Positions 37,812-48,336 are shown, numbered from the stretch's first letter. The stretch: DNA of 64,000 nt from Pelistega sp. (GCA_030538255.1 JAUNUI010000006.1:62001-126000), one strand, 5' to 3'. Translations and numbers: made by a program. The notes: generated by a model not told the origin, from the letters alone.

Positions 37812-38135
37812 ATGTCTATTACCCTTACTGAAAAAGCCGCAAATCATATTCAGAGCTACCTCACCAAGCGAGGCAAGGGGGTTGGTTTGCGCCTAGGCGT
37901 TAGAACTACAGGTTGTTCTGGCATGGCTTATAAACTTGAATACGTTGACGAGCCAGATGAGTTGGATCAAGTGTTCGAGAGCTTTAATGTTAAAGTTTTT
38001 GTTGATCCTAAGAGCTTAGCTTATATTGATGGTACACAATTGGATTATGTACGCGAAGGTCTTAACGAAGGCTTTAAGTTTACTAACCCCAATGAGAAAG
38101 CCAGCTGCGGTTGTGGCGAATCATTTACCGTTTAA
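37812..38135 (+). CDS. iscA: A-type Fe-S carrier IscA
   Basis: The 107-residue A-type carrier has its three conserved cysteines in [13 protein letters not shown] and the C-terminal [11 protein letters not shown]. It is thought to deliver clusters, mainly 4Fe-4S, to apoproteins. It lies tightly between iscU and hscB. Confidence 0.97.
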   Translation: MSITLTEKAANHIQSYLTKRGKGVGLRLGVRTTGCSGMAYKLEYVDEPDELDQVFESFNVKVFVDPKSLAYIDGTQLDYVREGLNEGFKFTNPNEKASCGCGESFTV

Positions 38136-38153
38136 TTAGGCTAAGTAGAGATA

Positions 38154-38645
38154 ATGGCTGATACACATTTTAGCTTACTCAATCTTGAACCTGTCTTTAA
38201 TCTTAATCTGGATGCCCTAGAGCAGAATTGGCGTGCTGCCTCTGCTCAAGTGCATCCAGATCGTTTTGCCACAGCCAGTGCAGCTGAGAAGCGCATTGCC
38301 ATGCAATGGGCCGCGAACATTAATCAAGCTTATCAAGTTCTCAAGAAACCGGTTAGTCGTGCCGCCTATCTTTGCCAGCTAGCAGGGCAGGATTTGGAAG
38401 CGGAAAATAATACTCGTATGGATCCTGAGTTCTTAATGAAGCAGATGCAATGGCGCGAAGAGCTAGACGAGGCTCGAGGTAATGCGACTGCTTTAGCGAG
38501 TCTGCGCGATGAAGTGCAGGCTGCGCAGAACACGCTGCAAAGCGAGATTGGGCAGTTATTGGATAGCACGAAAGATTACGCTCAAGCTGCCGATAAAGTC
38601 AGACAGTTGATGTTCCTTGTTAAAATACAGGACGAAATGAAATAA
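38154..38645 (+). CDS. hscB: Fe-S co-chaperone HscB
   Basis: HscB is a J-domain protein that brings IscU to HscA. The 163-residue protein starts HFSLLNLEPVFNLNLDAL and has the J-domain HPD motif in QVHPDRFATAS. Its C-terminal three-helix IscU-binding domain includes MDPEFLMKQMQWREELDEA. Confidence 0.97.
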   Translation: MADTHFSLLNLEPVFNLNLDALEQNWRAASAQVHPDRFATASAAEKRIAMQWAANINQAYQVLKKPVSRAAYLCQLAGQDLEAENNTRMDPEFLMKQMQWREELDEARGNATALASLRDEVQAAQNTLQSEIGQLLDSTKDYAQAADKVRQLMFLVKIQDEMK

Positions 38646-38712
38646 TCCCTCACAAACTCTTCGCTACACAGCGTTGGTATCTATATGAGTTTGTGTCAAT
38701 AAGAATGTAATT

Positions 38713-40575
38713 ATGGCCCTTCTGCAAATTTCTGAGCCAGGTGAATCACCTGCACCCCATCAACGTAAGCTCGCTGTCGGTATTGACTTAGGCACCACTC
38801 ACTCATTAGTGGCTTCGGTACGTAGTAGTGTTCCTGAAACCTTGCCTGATGAGCAAGGTAAAGTTTTATTACCTTCAGTGGTGCGCTATCTTAAAGATGG
38901 CGAAGTGGCGATTGGTGCAGCGGCCGCTCGCGTCTTAAATCGCGACCCTTACAATACCTTAAGCTCGATTAAGCGCTTAATGGGGCGTTCATATGAAGAG
39001 TCCCAGGCCTTAAACTTGCCTTATCGTTTAAGTAAAGATGAAGGCAGTGTACGTATTAAAACTGTACAAGGTGATATTAGTCCTGTTGAAGTGTCTGCGC
39101 AGATTCTCGCCAAATTGCGTCAACGAGCGGAAGATACGCTCGGTGATGATATCTTAGGTGCCGTAATTACGGTGCCTGCTTACTTTGATGACGCTCAGCG
39201 TCAAGCGACCCGTGATGCGGCTCGTTTAGCGGGCCTGAATGTACTGCGCTTATTGAATGAACCGACGGCAGCAGCGATTGCTTATGGCTTAGATAATGAA
39301 GCTGAAGGTATTTATGCGGTCTATGATCTTGGTGGTGGCACCTTCGATATTTCAATCCTGAAGTTAAGTAAGGGTGTTTTCGAGGTGGTCTCTACCGGCG
39401 GTGATACGCAATTGGGCGGCGATGACTTTGACCAATTAATTGTGGATGATGTGATGAAGCATCATGATACAAGTAATTTAACGGCCCAAGATACTCGTCT
39501 ACTTTTGTCGATTGCGAAGACAGTACGTGAGCGCTTAAGTAATCAAACGCGTGCTTATTTCCAAGCGAGTTTATCGGATGGCCTGCATATTGATTTAAAC
39601 TATCCGCGTAATCACTTTGAAAATCTTGCGCGCGACTTAGTCAACCGCACACTTGAGCGGGCTAAGCAAGCTTTAGTCGATGCCGAACTCAGTGTTGAAG
39701 AAGTGAAGGGCGTGGTTATGGTCGGTGGCGCTACTCGCATGCCGATTGTACAAAATATGGTAGGTGAGTTCTTTAATACCACACCCTTAACCAATTTAGA
39801 CCCTGATCAAGTGGTGTCTTTAGGTGCGGCCTTACAAGCGAATAAATTAGTGGGTAATCGTTCCCCTGGTGAAGATTGGTTGCTGCTGGATGTGACGCCT
39901 TTATCCTTAGGGATTGAAACCATGGGTGGTTTGGTTGAGCGAATTATTGATCGCAACAGTACGATCCCTGTAGCACGCGCACAAGAATTTACCACCTTCA
40001 AAGAAGGGCAGACTGCGATGAGCATTCATGTCTTGCAAGGTGAGCGTGAATTAGTCGATGCCAACCGTTCTTTAGCGCGCTTTGAATTGCGTGGCATTCC
40101 ACCGATGGCCGCAGGTGCTGCGCGTATTCGTGTCACCTTCCAAGTGGATGCGGATGGCCTGCTCAATGTGACCGCGCGTGAATTAAGTAGTGGTGTTGAG
40201 TCAAGTGTATCGGTAAAACCAAGTTATGGTTTAAGCGATGATGCGATTACCCAGATGTTGCAAGAGGGTATGAGTCAGTCAGAACATGATGCAGCACAAC
40301 GCATGTTGCGTGAAGCACAAGTGAATGCCAAGCAATTAGTAGAATCTGTGCAAGCGGCGCTTTCACACGATGCCGATTTATTGAGTGAGCAAGAATTAGT
40401 GGCCATCCAAGAGGCGATTGTGGAAACACAGCGCTTAGCCGAAGGTGATGATACCGAACAAATTCGAGTGCAAACCCATGCTTTTATGCAGCTCACCGAT
40501 GAGTTTGCTGCGCGCCGCATGGACCGTAGCATTCGCCGTGCCTTAGCGGGCAAGACTGTTGATGAATTGAAATAG
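38713..40575 (+). CDS. hscA: Fe-S protein assembly chaperone HscA
   Basis: HscA is the specialised Hsp70 that releases clusters from IscU. The 620-residue protein has the ATPase motifs [27 protein letters not shown] and [13 protein letters not shown], and the substrate domain with [17 protein letters not shown]. An N-terminal extension ([19 protein letters not shown]) is typical of HscA rather than DnaK. It is downstream of hscB. Confidence 0.97.
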   Translation: MALLQISEPGESPAPHQRKLAVGIDLGTTHSLVASVRSSVPETLPDEQGKVLLPSVVRYLKDGEVAIGAAAARVLNRDPYNTLSSIKRLMGRSYEESQALNLPYRLSKDEGSVRIKTVQGDISPVEVSAQILAKLRQRAEDTLGDDILGAVITVPAYFDDAQRQATRDAARLAGLNVLRLLNEPTAAAIAYGLDNEAEGIYAVYDLGGGTFDISILKLSKGVFEVVSTGGDTQLGGDDFDQLIVDDVMKHHDTSNLTAQDTRLLLSIAKTVRERLSNQTRAYFQASLSDGLHIDLNYPRNHFENLARDLVNRTLERAKQALVDAELSVEEVKGVVMVGGATRMPIVQNMVGEFFNTTPLTNLDPDQVVSLGAALQANKLVGNRSPGEDWLLLDVTPLSLGIETMGGLVERIIDRNSTIPVARAQEFTTFKEGQTAMSIHVLQGERELVDANRSLARFELRGIPPMAAGAARIRVTFQVDADGLLNVTARELSSGVESSVSVKPSYGLSDDAITQMLQEGMSQSEHDAAQRMLREAQVNAKQLVESVQAALSHDADLLSEQELVAIQEAIVETQRLAEGDDTEQIRVQTHAFMQLTDEFAARRMDRSIRRALAGKTVDELK

Positions 40576-40586
40576 GAAGATTACGT

Positions 40587-40925
40587 ATGCCTAAAATTAC
40601 TGTTCTCCCTCATGAGGGTATCGCTCCTGAAGGTAAGATTATTGAGAATGCCCCTGTGGGAGAGTCTATCTGCCGTGTTCTTCTTGCTAATGGCATTGAG
40701 ATGGAGCATGCATGTGAGATGGTGTGCGCCTGTACCACCTGTCACGTCGTGGTGAAAGAGGGCTTTGATTCACTTGAAGATGCAACTGATGATGAAGAAG
40801 ATCTACTTGATAAAGCTTGGGGTCTAAAGCCAAACTCACGCCTATCGTGTCAAGCGATTGTATCTGATGAAGACTTAGTGATTGAGATTCCTAAGTACAC
40901 GATTAATCATGCGAAAGAAGGTTAA
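40587..40925 (+). CDS. fdx: ISC-system [2Fe-2S] ferredoxin
   Basis: The 112-residue adrenodoxin-type ferredoxin gives electrons for cluster assembly. Ligands are visible in HACEMVCACTTCHVVV and the later LSCQAIV. It closes the isc operon, with AGGAAGA before its ATG. iscX, often next in other genomes, is absent. Confidence 0.96.
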   Translation: MPKITVLPHEGIAPEGKIIENAPVGESICRVLLANGIEMEHACEMVCACTTCHVVVKEGFDSLEDATDDEEDLLDKAWGLKPNSRLSCQAIVSDEDLVIEIPKYTINHAKEG

Positions 40926-41402
40926 TAGATTAAGTTAATTAATAAGACTAACAGCTTGTTTTTAGTGTGAGTTTAAAATAAATACTTTAGATAACGGTTT
41001 TAAATAATGATGTAAGGTAGAGATTTAAGACAAGGATTTAAGGAACAAGTAAATTAATGTAAACTGCTCATTAAGTTAGATTCTATTCAAATTTACGCAT
41101 TAAGCGCTCATATATCCATAGGATTTATGAGCGCTTTTTATGTTTTTCCAGAGCTCGCCGTAAGACTTCGTTCTTCAGGACGTGATAGACGTCAATCACC
41201 TAGTACTTCTCCTAAAGACATTAAGGTTATTCCAAGCGCATAGGCAAGTTGCGATAGAATTATTGGTATTCAATAAGCCATGCCCTAAGATAAGACACTA
41301 CACGGCATAAGGACTGAATAAGGACCGCATAAGACGGACTAAATTAGAGCTTAAGAATCCACAAGAATCACAGGCTTTAGATACCCAATGGAGGAGTACA
41401 AA
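40926..41402 (+). other. fdx-putA intergenic region
   Basis: These 477 bases hold a terminator (41103-41139). Near 41290-41340 there is a short run of loosely repeated TAAGGAC/TAAGACGGAC words. No gene is supported. GGAGGAG at the end is the putA ribosome site. Confidence 0.5.
41103..41139 (+). terminator. intrinsic terminator of the isc operon
   Basis: AGCGCTCATA and TATGAGCGCT form a perfect 10-bp stem around a 13-base loop, followed by TTTTT. Confidence 0.8.
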
Positions 41403-44400
41403 ATGGGACAAGAAAGCGTAGACACAAATCTGCCTGCTTTAAAGCAAGGCCTTATCACGGCCTTCAAAGAGACAAACCAGTATGAAGAAATCACTAATTC
41501 TGCCTGGCGCTTAGATGAGCAAAAAGCCGTTACTGCCTTAATTAGTGATGCGCGACAAGCACCAGAGAGCGAGCGAGAAGTACAGAAATTAGCTACTCAA
41601 TTAGCGATTAATTTGCGCGAGCGTAAGTCAAGTCGCGGTAAGGAAGGCCTAGTGCAGGGCCTTTTACAAGAGTTCTCTTTATCATCGAATGAAGGTATTG
41701 CGCTAATGTGCCTAGCTGAGGCCTTATTACGCATTCCTGATAGACAAACTCGTGATCTACTGATTCAAGACAAAATTAATCAAGGGAATTGGCAGGAGCA
41801 TGTGGGGCATAGTCCCAAGATGTTCGTCAATGCAGCCACTTGGGGCTTGATTATTACCGATAAGCTGATTGCCGCACCTGCGGATGATAGTTTATTGAGT
41901 AGTGTCACGAATTTGATAGGCAAGTTTGGCAAGCCGGTTATTCGTAAATCGGTTGATGTAGCGATGCGCATTATGGGCGAGCAGTTTGTCACGGGTGAAA
42001 CCATACAAGAAGCGCTGAAGAACTCTCAACGTTTACAAACGCAAGGCTTTGCCTATTCCTACGATATGTTAGGTGAAGCGGCGCTAACGGCACATGATGC
42101 TGAGCGTTATTATCAAGACTATTTGAATGCGATTCATGTGATTGGTAAGTCAGCTGCTGGTGCAGGTGTCTACCGTAGTTCGGGAATTTCCATTAAGCTT
42201 TCGGCCCTGCATCCTCGTTATCAGCGCGCACAGATTGAGCGTGTGCATGCTGAACTTTACCCCAAACTCCTAAGCTTAGTTGAGTTGGCTAAGCAATACA
42301 ATATTGGTATTAATATTGATGCGGAAGAATCAGAGCGCTTGGCCTTATCCTTGGCCTTATTAGAAAGACTCTGTTATGCGCCGAGTTTAGCGCAATACAA
42401 TGGTATTGGCTTTGTGATTCAAGGCTATCAGAAGCGTTGCTATTATCTTATCGACTATCTAATTGACTTGGCACGCCGTAGCCAACATCGCTTGATGATT
42501 CGCTTAGTGAAGGGTGCTTATTGGGATAGTGAGATTAAGAAAGCACAGGTCGATGGTATGCCCGGTTTCCCCGTATTTACGCGTAAGGTGTATACCGATC
42601 TTTCTTACTTGGCGTGCGCGAAGAAATTACTTGCCGCTGAAAAAGAAATCTTCCCGCAGTTTGCTACCCATAATGCGCAGACCTTAGCGGCGATTTATCA
42701 TATGGCCAAGCCGGAAACCTATACCCCTGAACAGTACGAGTTCCAGTGCCTGCATGGTATGGGAGAGCCTTTGTACGAGCAGGTCGTAGGCCGTAAAGAG
42801 GAGGGTAAATTAGGTATTCCATGCCGTATTTATGCGCCTGTCGGCAACCATGAAACCTTACTGGCTTATCTGGTGCGCCGCCTTTTGGAGAATGGTGCAA
42901 ACTCTTCATTTGTAAACCGTATTGCGGATAAGAGTATCGCCATTGAAGACATTGTCCGCAGTCCTTTTGATGAAGTGGAAGAGATGGCAAAAGCCGAAGG
43001 GAGCATTGGTCAAGCGCATCCACTTATTCGCACGCCGCATAAGCTCTATGGTGATGCACGAGAAAACTCTCAGGGGTATGATTTACAGGACGATGCCATA
43101 CTTAAAAATCTTCAGGTAACGCTGGCGGAATATAAAACTAAGCAGTGGCAAGCCTATCCATCGATTTTAGGTTTGCATTATAAGCTCGATGAATCGGAGT
43201 CTGTGACAAGACTACCGATTAAGAATCCCGCGAATCATCAGGATGTAGTCGGTCTGGTGCAAGAGGCTAGTCTAGCGGATGTGGAGACCGCTTTGCAAAA
43301 GGCACAAGCGGCGCAAGCCAGCTGGATGCAGACACCGATCACGCAACGCGCCACCATGCTCTGTCAAGCGGCCGATTTATTAGAAGCGCAGATGGATGTG
43401 TTTATGGTCTTATTGGCGCGTGAAAGCGGGAAGACGTATGCCAATGCGGTGGCTGAAGTGCGTGAGGCGGTGGATTTCTTACGCTATTATTCGGCCCAGG
43501 CTATGAGTCTTGATTCAGGTTTATCAAGCGTTCAAGATCAGAATTCAGTGAGTGATTTAACTCGTGTAGCTGATAGTAACTCAACTGATGCATTGGGCAA
43601 TGCCAGCGTTATAAATTCAGTGAACCCACTGACTCCTCTGGGGACGGTCCTGTGTATCAGCCCGTGGAACTTCCCTTTGGCCATTTTTTTAGGGCAGATT
43701 TCAGCCGCTTTAGTCATGGGTAATACGGTGATTGCGAAGCCTGCTGAGCAGACTCCCTTGGTGGCTTTTGCTGCGATTAAATTATTGTGGCAGGCAGGTA
43801 TTGCACAGGATGTTATCCAAGTCTTGCCAGGCCGCGGTGAAACGGTTGGGGCGACGCTTAGTCAAGATGCACGTATTGATGGGATTATGTTTACCGGCTC
43901 AACCGAAGTCGCCAAAATCTTACAGAAGACTTTAGCTCAGCGTGTGTCCACTTCAGGACAAGCAATTCCCCTGGTCGCCGAGACGGGTGGTCAGAATGCC
44001 ATGATTGTTGATTCATCGGCTTTGATTGAGCAAGTGGTGCAAGATGTGATTGTCTCGGCATTCGACAGTGCTGGGCAGCGTTGTTCAGCCTTGCGTGTGC
44101 TCTGTGTACAAGAGGATTGTTATGATACGCTGGTGCATATGTTAAAAGGCGCAGCGCAAGAATTATACGTTGGCAATACCTTAAAGATCGCCAGTGATAT
44201 TGGCCCTGTGATTGACCAAGAATCGAAGAATAATCTGCTTGCGCATATTGAGACCATGCGGGCTAAGCAATATCCTGTCAGCCAATATTGTTTAAATACA
44301 CAAGATAATGTGCAGACCGATCCAAATAGTACCTTCGTCTTACCAACGATTATTGAGTTGGATAATTTAGATGATTTGACGCGAGAGGTATTCGGTCCTG

Positions 44401-45437
44401 TTCTGCATATCATCAAGTTCCAGTATGGTGAGTTGGATAGTCTACTGGATGCGATTAATGCCAAGGGATTTGGTTTGACCATGGGATTGCATACGCGGAT
44501 TGATAGCACCATCTCTCATGTGATTACTAAGGCCCAGGTGGGTAATTTATACATTAACCGGAATATTGTCGGTGCCGTCGTTGGGGTGCAGCCCTTCGGT
44601 GGGCAAGGCTTATCAGGCACTGGACCTAAAGCCGGTGGGCCTTTATATCTGCATCGTTTAGTGAACAATTCTGTGCTTCATTCACAGCAACAATTGTATG
44701 GTGTGATAGGGGAGGTAGGTCCTGCACAAGCGAGACATGCAAGCAGGGATGAGGAACGTGGTCAAGAGAGGGGGCATATCAGTAGTGGGGCACGTGAGCA
44801 TGAGAGGAATTCACTCAGTGATGGGTCACCTGTTCAAGCGAGAAATACCACCCAGAATGAAGCCATCGCCGAGCATGCCATGCAAGTTGAATGTCATGTA
44901 CTTGGAAATGATTTGCTTGAGTTCTTGAAAAAACAAGAAATTATTTTAAATTTAGATACAATACAAACCATAAGTTGTATTCACAAAGGATACACATTAC
45001 CTGGACCAACAGGAGAGTCGAACACTTATTATCTATTGCCGCGCCATGATGTATTAGCGATTGCCAGTGATCCTCAGGACCATAAGCGACAAGTTTATAC
45101 CCTCTTAGCGATGGGAAGTCATGTGGGCTTGTTGCGAGGAAGTCCTTTTCTAGAGCATCTCTATGCTCAGCTGCCTGCCAAACTACAAGCAGCGATAAGG
45201 ATTTACGAGCGCTTTGAGGAAGTGCAATGCGAAGCAATTCTGCATCAGGGCAGTGAAGAGGCCTTGTTGGCGATACAACAAGAGAGCGCTTCTAAACTGG
45301 CGAATATCGTGCCTATCGTGCATATGAAACCAGGGGAAGCAGCAATCCCTATTTTCAAACTTGTGCATGAGCGGGCGGTCAGCGTAAACACGACAGCTGC
45401 CGGTGGTAATACCAGTTTAATGATGTTGGACTTATAG
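41403..45437 (+). CDS. putA: bifunctional proline dehydrogenase / delta-1-pyrroline-5-carboxylate dehydrogenase
   Basis: PutA oxidises proline to glutamate in two steps with FAD and NAD. ATG 41403 follows GGAGGA by 7 bases and gives 1344 residues; an in-frame ATG at 41388 precedes the ribosome site. The PRODH barrel includes SYDMLGEAALTAHDAERYY, IRLVKGAYWDSEIK and FATHNAQTLA. The aldehyde dehydrogenase has FTGSTEVAKIL, VAETGGQNAMIV and the catalytic cysteine 894 in DSAGQRCSALRVL. There is no N-terminal ribbon-helix-helix DNA-binding domain, so it should not self-repress as in E. coli. Two hydrophilic insertions (about residues 702-742 and 1104-1160) interrupt the usual layout. The C-terminal PutA tail is present. 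Confidence 0.95.
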   Translation: MGQESVDTNLPALKQGLITAFKETNQYEEITNSAWRLDEQKAVTALISDARQAPESEREVQKLATQLAINLRERKSSRGKEGLVQGLLQEFSLSSNEGIALMCLAEALLRIPDRQTRDLLIQDKINQGNWQEHVGHSPKMFVNAATWGLIITDKLIAAPADDSLLSSVTNLIGKFGKPVIRKSVDVAMRIMGEQFVTGETIQEALKNSQRLQTQGFAYSYDMLGEAALTAHDAERYYQDYLNAIHVIGKSAAGAGVYRSSGISIKLSALHPRYQRAQIERVHAELYPKLLSLVELAKQYNIGINIDAEESERLALSLALLERLCYAPSLAQYNGIGFVIQGYQKRCYYLIDYLIDLARRSQHRLMIRLVKGAYWDSEIKKAQVDGMPGFPVFTRKVYTDLSYLACAKKLLAAEKEIFPQFATHNAQTLAAIYHMAKPETYTPEQYEFQCLHGMGEPLYEQVVGRKEEGKLGIPCRIYAPVGNHETLLAYLVRRLLENGANSSFVNRIADKSIAIEDIVRSPFDEVEEMAKAEGSIGQAHPLIRTPHKLYGDARENSQGYDLQDDAILKNLQVTLAEYKTKQWQAYPSILGLHYKLDESESVTRLPIKNPANHQDVVGLVQEASLADVETALQKAQAAQASWMQTPITQRATMLCQAADLLEAQMDVFMVLLARESGKTYANAVAEVREAVDFLRYYSAQAMSLDSGLSSVQDQNSVSDLTRVADSNSTDALGNASVINSVNPLTPLGTVLCISPWNFPLAIFLGQISAALVMGNTVIAKPAEQTPLVAFAAIKLLWQAGIAQDVIQVLPGRGETVGATLSQDARIDGIMFTGSTEVAKILQKTLAQRVSTSGQAIPLVAETGGQNAMIVDSSALIEQVVQDVIVSAFDSAGQRCSALRVLCVQEDCYDTLVHMLKGAAQELYVGNTLKIASDIGPVIDQESKNNLLAHIETMRAKQYPVSQYCLNTQDNVQTDPNSTFVLPTIIELDNLDDLTREVFGPVLHIIKFQYGELDSLLDAINAKGFGLTMGLHTRIDSTISHVITKAQVGNLYINRNIVGAVVGVQPFGGQGLSGTGPKAGGPLYLHRLVNNSVLHSQQQLYGVIGEVGPAQARHASRDEERGQERGHISSGAREHERNSLSDGSPVQARNTTQNEAIAEHAMQVECHVLGNDLLEFLKKQEIILNLDTIQTISCIHKGYTLPGPTGESNTYYLLPRHDVLAIASDPQDHKRQVYTLLAMGSHVGLLRGSPFLEHLYAQLPAKLQAAIRIYERFEEVQCEAILHQGSEEALLAIQQESASKLANIVPIVHMKPGEAAIPIFKLVHERAVSVNTTAAGGNTSLMMLDL

Positions 45438-45448
45438 AAATGAAGTTT

Positions 45449-45474
45449 TAAAGCAGCCTAGCTAGGCTGCTTTA
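45449..45474. terminator. bidirectional-looking palindromic terminator after putA
   Basis: A nearly perfect palindrome, TAAAGCAGCCTAG joined to CTAGGCTGCTTTA, lies 11 bases after the putA stop, with A and T tracts at its edges. Confidence 0.7.
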
Positions 45475-45524
45475 AGTTTAATGAGTTTGTATTTTTTAAT
45501 AAGAATGTGATAGAGAAGAACACT

Positions 45525-46796
45525 ATGGAAAACTTATCCTATATCCAAGCGAACGACAAAGCATGGTTGACCGTTATCGAACAAATCGATCGCGTCGCCC
45601 CTTACTTAGAAGATTTAAAAGATCACCTTGATGTATTAAAGCGACCAAAGCGTGTGCTAGTCGTTGATGTGCCAGTGGTCATGGACGATGGTAGCATTAA
45701 GCACTTTGAAGGTTATCGCGTACAGCACAGTGTGATCCGTGGTCCTGGTAAGGGCGGTATTCGTTATCATCCTGACGTGAACCTCAGCGAAGTGATGGCC
45801 TTATCTGCATGGATGACGATTAAAAGCGCCGTGCTGAATCTACCGTTCGGCGGTGCGAAGGGTGGTGTTCGAGTCAATCCACAAGAGCTCTCCATCGACG
45901 AATTAGAGCGCTTAACGCGTCGTTATACCAGTGAAATTTCTGATAGTATTGGTCCTCAGAAAGATATCCCAGCCCCTGACGTGGGTACTAATCAACAAGT
46001 TATGGCGTGGATTATGGATACCTATTCGACAGGTCAAGGCCATACTGTAACGGGTGTCGTAACGGGTAAGCCTGTGCACCTAGGAGGCTCATTAGGCCGC
46101 GTGAAAGCCACTGGTCGTGGTGTATTTGTGACTGGTCGTGAAATCGCTGAGAAGATGGGGCTGCCACTGGAAGGTGCTAAGGTTGCTGTTCAAGGTCTTG
46201 GTAATGTGGGTGGCGAAGCCGCGCGTCTATTCGATAAAGCGGGCTCTATTGTGGTGAGTGTTCAAGATCATACGGGCACAATCTACAACCCTGAAGGCTT
46301 GAATATCGCTGACTTATTAGCGCATGTGGCCAAGCACCATGGTGTGGCGGGTTTTGAAGGCGCACAAGTGATCAACGATGAAGACTTCTGGAGCATCGAT
46401 ATGGATATCTTTATTCCTGCGGCACTTGAAGGTCAGATCACGGTTGAGCGTGCGAAAGTCTTGAAAGCAAAACTCGTGCTTGAAGGCGCTAACGGCCCTA
46501 CCTATCCTGAAGCAGACGATATTCTGAGCCTACGTAATATCGTGGTGGTACCTGATGTGGTGTGTAACGCGGGTGGTGTGACCGTGAGTTATTTTGAATG
46601 GGTACAAGATATCGCCAGTTACTTCTGGAGCGAAGAAGAGATTAATGAGAAACTCGACCGATTAATGATTCTAGCGGTGAATGATGTATGGAAAATGGCG
46701 GCTGAACATGAGTGCACTATGCGTACAGCAGCCTATATCCTTGCTTGCCGCCGTATCCTAGTGGCACGTAAAGAGCGTGGTGTGTTCCCAGGTTAA
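45525..46796 (+). CDS. gdhA: glutamate dehydrogenase
   Basis: The enzyme deaminates glutamate to 2-oxoglutarate or the reverse. ATG 45525 gives 423 residues; an in-frame GTG at 45507 precedes the GAGAAG ribosome site. [11 protein letters not shown], the catalytic-lysine region [14 protein letters not shown] and [15 protein letters not shown] define the substrate domain. [17 protein letters not shown] is the Rossmann motif. Length suggests the hexameric 420-residue type. Its place after putA suggests use of proline-derived glutamate; cofactor choice is not certain. Confidence 0.94.
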   Translation: MENLSYIQANDKAWLTVIEQIDRVAPYLEDLKDHLDVLKRPKRVLVVDVPVVMDDGSIKHFEGYRVQHSVIRGPGKGGIRYHPDVNLSEVMALSAWMTIKSAVLNLPFGGAKGGVRVNPQELSIDELERLTRRYTSEISDSIGPQKDIPAPDVGTNQQVMAWIMDTYSTGQGHTVTGVVTGKPVHLGGSLGRVKATGRGVFVTGREIAEKMGLPLEGAKVAVQGLGNVGGEAARLFDKAGSIVVSVQDHTGTIYNPEGLNIADLLAHVAKHHGVAGFEGAQVINDEDFWSIDMDIFIPAALEGQITVERAKVLKAKLVLEGANGPTYPEADDILSLRNIVVVPDVVCNAGGVTVSYFEWVQDIASYFWSEEEINEKLDRLMILAVNDVWKMAAEHECTMRTAAYILACRRILVARKERGVFPG

Positions 46797-46825
46797 GGCT
46801 AAGCATTGTTAACTTAACGAATAAG

Positions 46826-46861
46826 AGTCCGAATTTACAGGAATGTAATTCGGACTTTTTT
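46826..46861 (+). terminator. intrinsic terminator of gdhA
   Basis: AGTCCGAATTTAC pairs with GTAATTCGGACT (one bulged base) and is followed by TTTTT. Confidence 0.8.
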
Positions 46862-47009
46862 ATCAGAACTCATCGTAAAGCCACACTCTTTAGGGTACGA
46901 AGGGCGTATTGAGAGGATGGTGGATACAGGCAGGTTTTTGCATCACGCTTTATTAAGGGTGCGAAGGGTGTCAAACTGACAGATGGTGGATAGGAGGGGA
47001 GAAGAACTC

Positions 47010-47102
47010 ATGTCGAAATTGATCTGGGCGCAAGTAGAAGCAATGGCGCTACACATTTTTCGAGGAACCGACGCAGGCAAATATTTTGAACGTGCGAAGT
47101 AG
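47010..47102 (+). CDS. possible 30-residue small protein
   Basis: The frame begins 10 bases after AGGAGGGG, a strong Shine-Dalgarno sequence, and encodes a short peptide starting MSKLIWAQVEAMALHIF. It could be a helix. No homology is recognised and the codon sample is too small to judge. It may be a real small protein or leader peptide, or chance. Confidence 0.25.
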   Translation: MSKLIWAQVEAMALHIFRGTDAGKYFERAK

Positions 47103-47406
47103 GCAACTTTATCGTTTCTATGAGTAGCAGAGTCGTCTTAGGTAATTATTCTGAGCACGGGTGGAAGAAATTTTCAGGAAATATCACTAAATCCTGACAT
47201 TTCATAAGATTTATATTGCAGAAAGGCTACAAATAATACTGCATAAATGCTAAATTTAATGGATAATTCACGCTAGATTTACGAAAGCCTTGCTTGAATG
47301 CGAATATAGTGATGCACAGAGTAGCGCTTTTATTTACATAACTGAATTAAATTTGGGCACCAAAGCCTTTTACCTTATTGCTTTACCTCACTTGGACATA
47401 GACCCT

Positions 47407-48162
47407 ATGCTGCAAATTTTCCCGAATCCTCAAGCCATTGCTGAATATGTGAGTGGTTTACTTATCGCACAAATCCAGAGTAAGAATAATGCTGTTCTGG
47501 GTCTAGCGACGGGCAGTACGATGGAGCCTGTATACCAAGAGTTGAGTGAGCGTGTGTCGCAAGGGAATATTGATGTCTCGGGTTTAACGACCTTCAATCT
47601 GGATGAGTATATTGGTTTAGGTGCTGAGCATCCGCAGAGCTATCGATATTATATGCAGGAGCACTTGTTTAATCGCTTAGCGTTTGTGCGCCATCGTACT
47701 TTCTTGCCTGATGGTTTATGTAATGACACGACAGCTCAATGTGCACAATACTCAGAGCAGATTCGTCAAGCAGGGCATATTGATTTGCAATTACTGGGTA
47801 TTGGGAATAATGGCCATATTGGTTTTAATGAGCCAGGTACGCCATTCAGCAGTCGCACCCATGTGGTCGAGTTATCTGAACAAACTCGCGAAGATAATAG
47901 TCGCTTTTTTGAGAATGTCGATGAGGTCCCTACCAAAGCGATTACCTTAGGCTTGCAAGATATTATGGAGTCGCGTCAGGTGATTCTGATTGCCACCAGT
48001 GCAAATAAAGCGCAAATTGTGGCTGAGCTCTATGCCAGTGATTTAGATGAACAATTACCCGCATCAGTGATTAAGTCACATCCGAATGCCATGATTTTAG
48101 TGGATGATGCCGCCGCTAGCTTATTACCTGAGGATGTGCGTAAGCAGGCTAAGGTGGGTTAG
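47407..48162 (+). CDS. nagB: glucosamine-6-phosphate deaminase
   Basis: NagB converts glucosamine-6-phosphate to fructose-6-phosphate and ammonia. From ATG 47407 it has 251 residues, and MLQIFPNPQAIAEYVSGLL matches the family start; the open frame to 47290 adds unrelated residues. LGLATGSTMEPVYQEL, TFNLDEYIGL and the signature LLGIGNNGHIGFNEPGTPF are present. No nagA or transporter gene is adjacent. Confidence 0.93.
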   Translation: MLQIFPNPQAIAEYVSGLLIAQIQSKNNAVLGLATGSTMEPVYQELSERVSQGNIDVSGLTTFNLDEYIGLGAEHPQSYRYYMQEHLFNRLAFVRHRTFLPDGLCNDTTAQCAQYSEQIRQAGHIDLQLLGIGNNGHIGFNEPGTPFSSRTHVVELSEQTREDNSRFFENVDEVPTKAITLGLQDIMESRQVILIATSANKAQIVAELYASDLDEQLPASVIKSHPNAMILVDDAAASLLPEDVRKQAKVG

Positions 48163-48336
48163 GGGGGCGTGTTGATCGTTTTCCAATGACTGTCCACGCA
48201 AGGTAGCCTCTTTTTTGAATTTTTGCAGATTCTCTTCGCTCGGGTGTAAGGTATCAGGATCTGCAAGTGCCGCCTTAGTAATGACGGCATCTTCACTCGC
48301 AGTAGGAAGGATAGTATTGGGTTTAAGCTTGGGCAT
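48124..48336 (-). CDS. small antitoxin-like protein without an adjacent toxin
   Basis: The 70-residue product starts MPKLKPNTILPTASEDAVITKAALADPDTLHPSEE. This resembles the N-terminus of short proteobacterial antitoxins of the BrnA-like type (MPKLKPGT-x-x-PT-x-x-ED-x-x-I). GGAAG lies 7 bases before the ATG. The C-terminus is unlike the family's ribbon-helix-helix, so it may be truncated. It overlaps the 3' end of nagB by 39 bases in antisense. No toxin gene is beside it. The assignment is tentative and from memory of the family. Confidence 0.5.
   Translation of the reverse strand: MPKLKPNTILPTASEDAVITKAALADPDTLHPSEENLQKFKKEATLRGQSLENDQHAPLTHLSLLTHILR

Larger units (their letters stand above)
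46797..47406 (+). other. gdhA-nagB intergenic region
   Basis: This 610-base gap holds the gdhA terminator and a 30-codon frame with a strong ribosome site (47010-47102). A 6-bp hairpin, TCAGGA with TCCTGA, lies near 47174-47197. The open frame of nagB runs upstream to 47290, but that part lacks family similarity. Confidence 0.45.

Noticed and set aside
42664-43023. 119-residue minus-strand frame inside putA
   Set aside because: It is a shadow of the PRODH region of putA, which has clear family motifs on the plus strand.
44120-44512. 130-residue minus-strand frame inside putA
   Set aside because: It lies opposite the aldehyde dehydrogenase domain and shows no family likeness.
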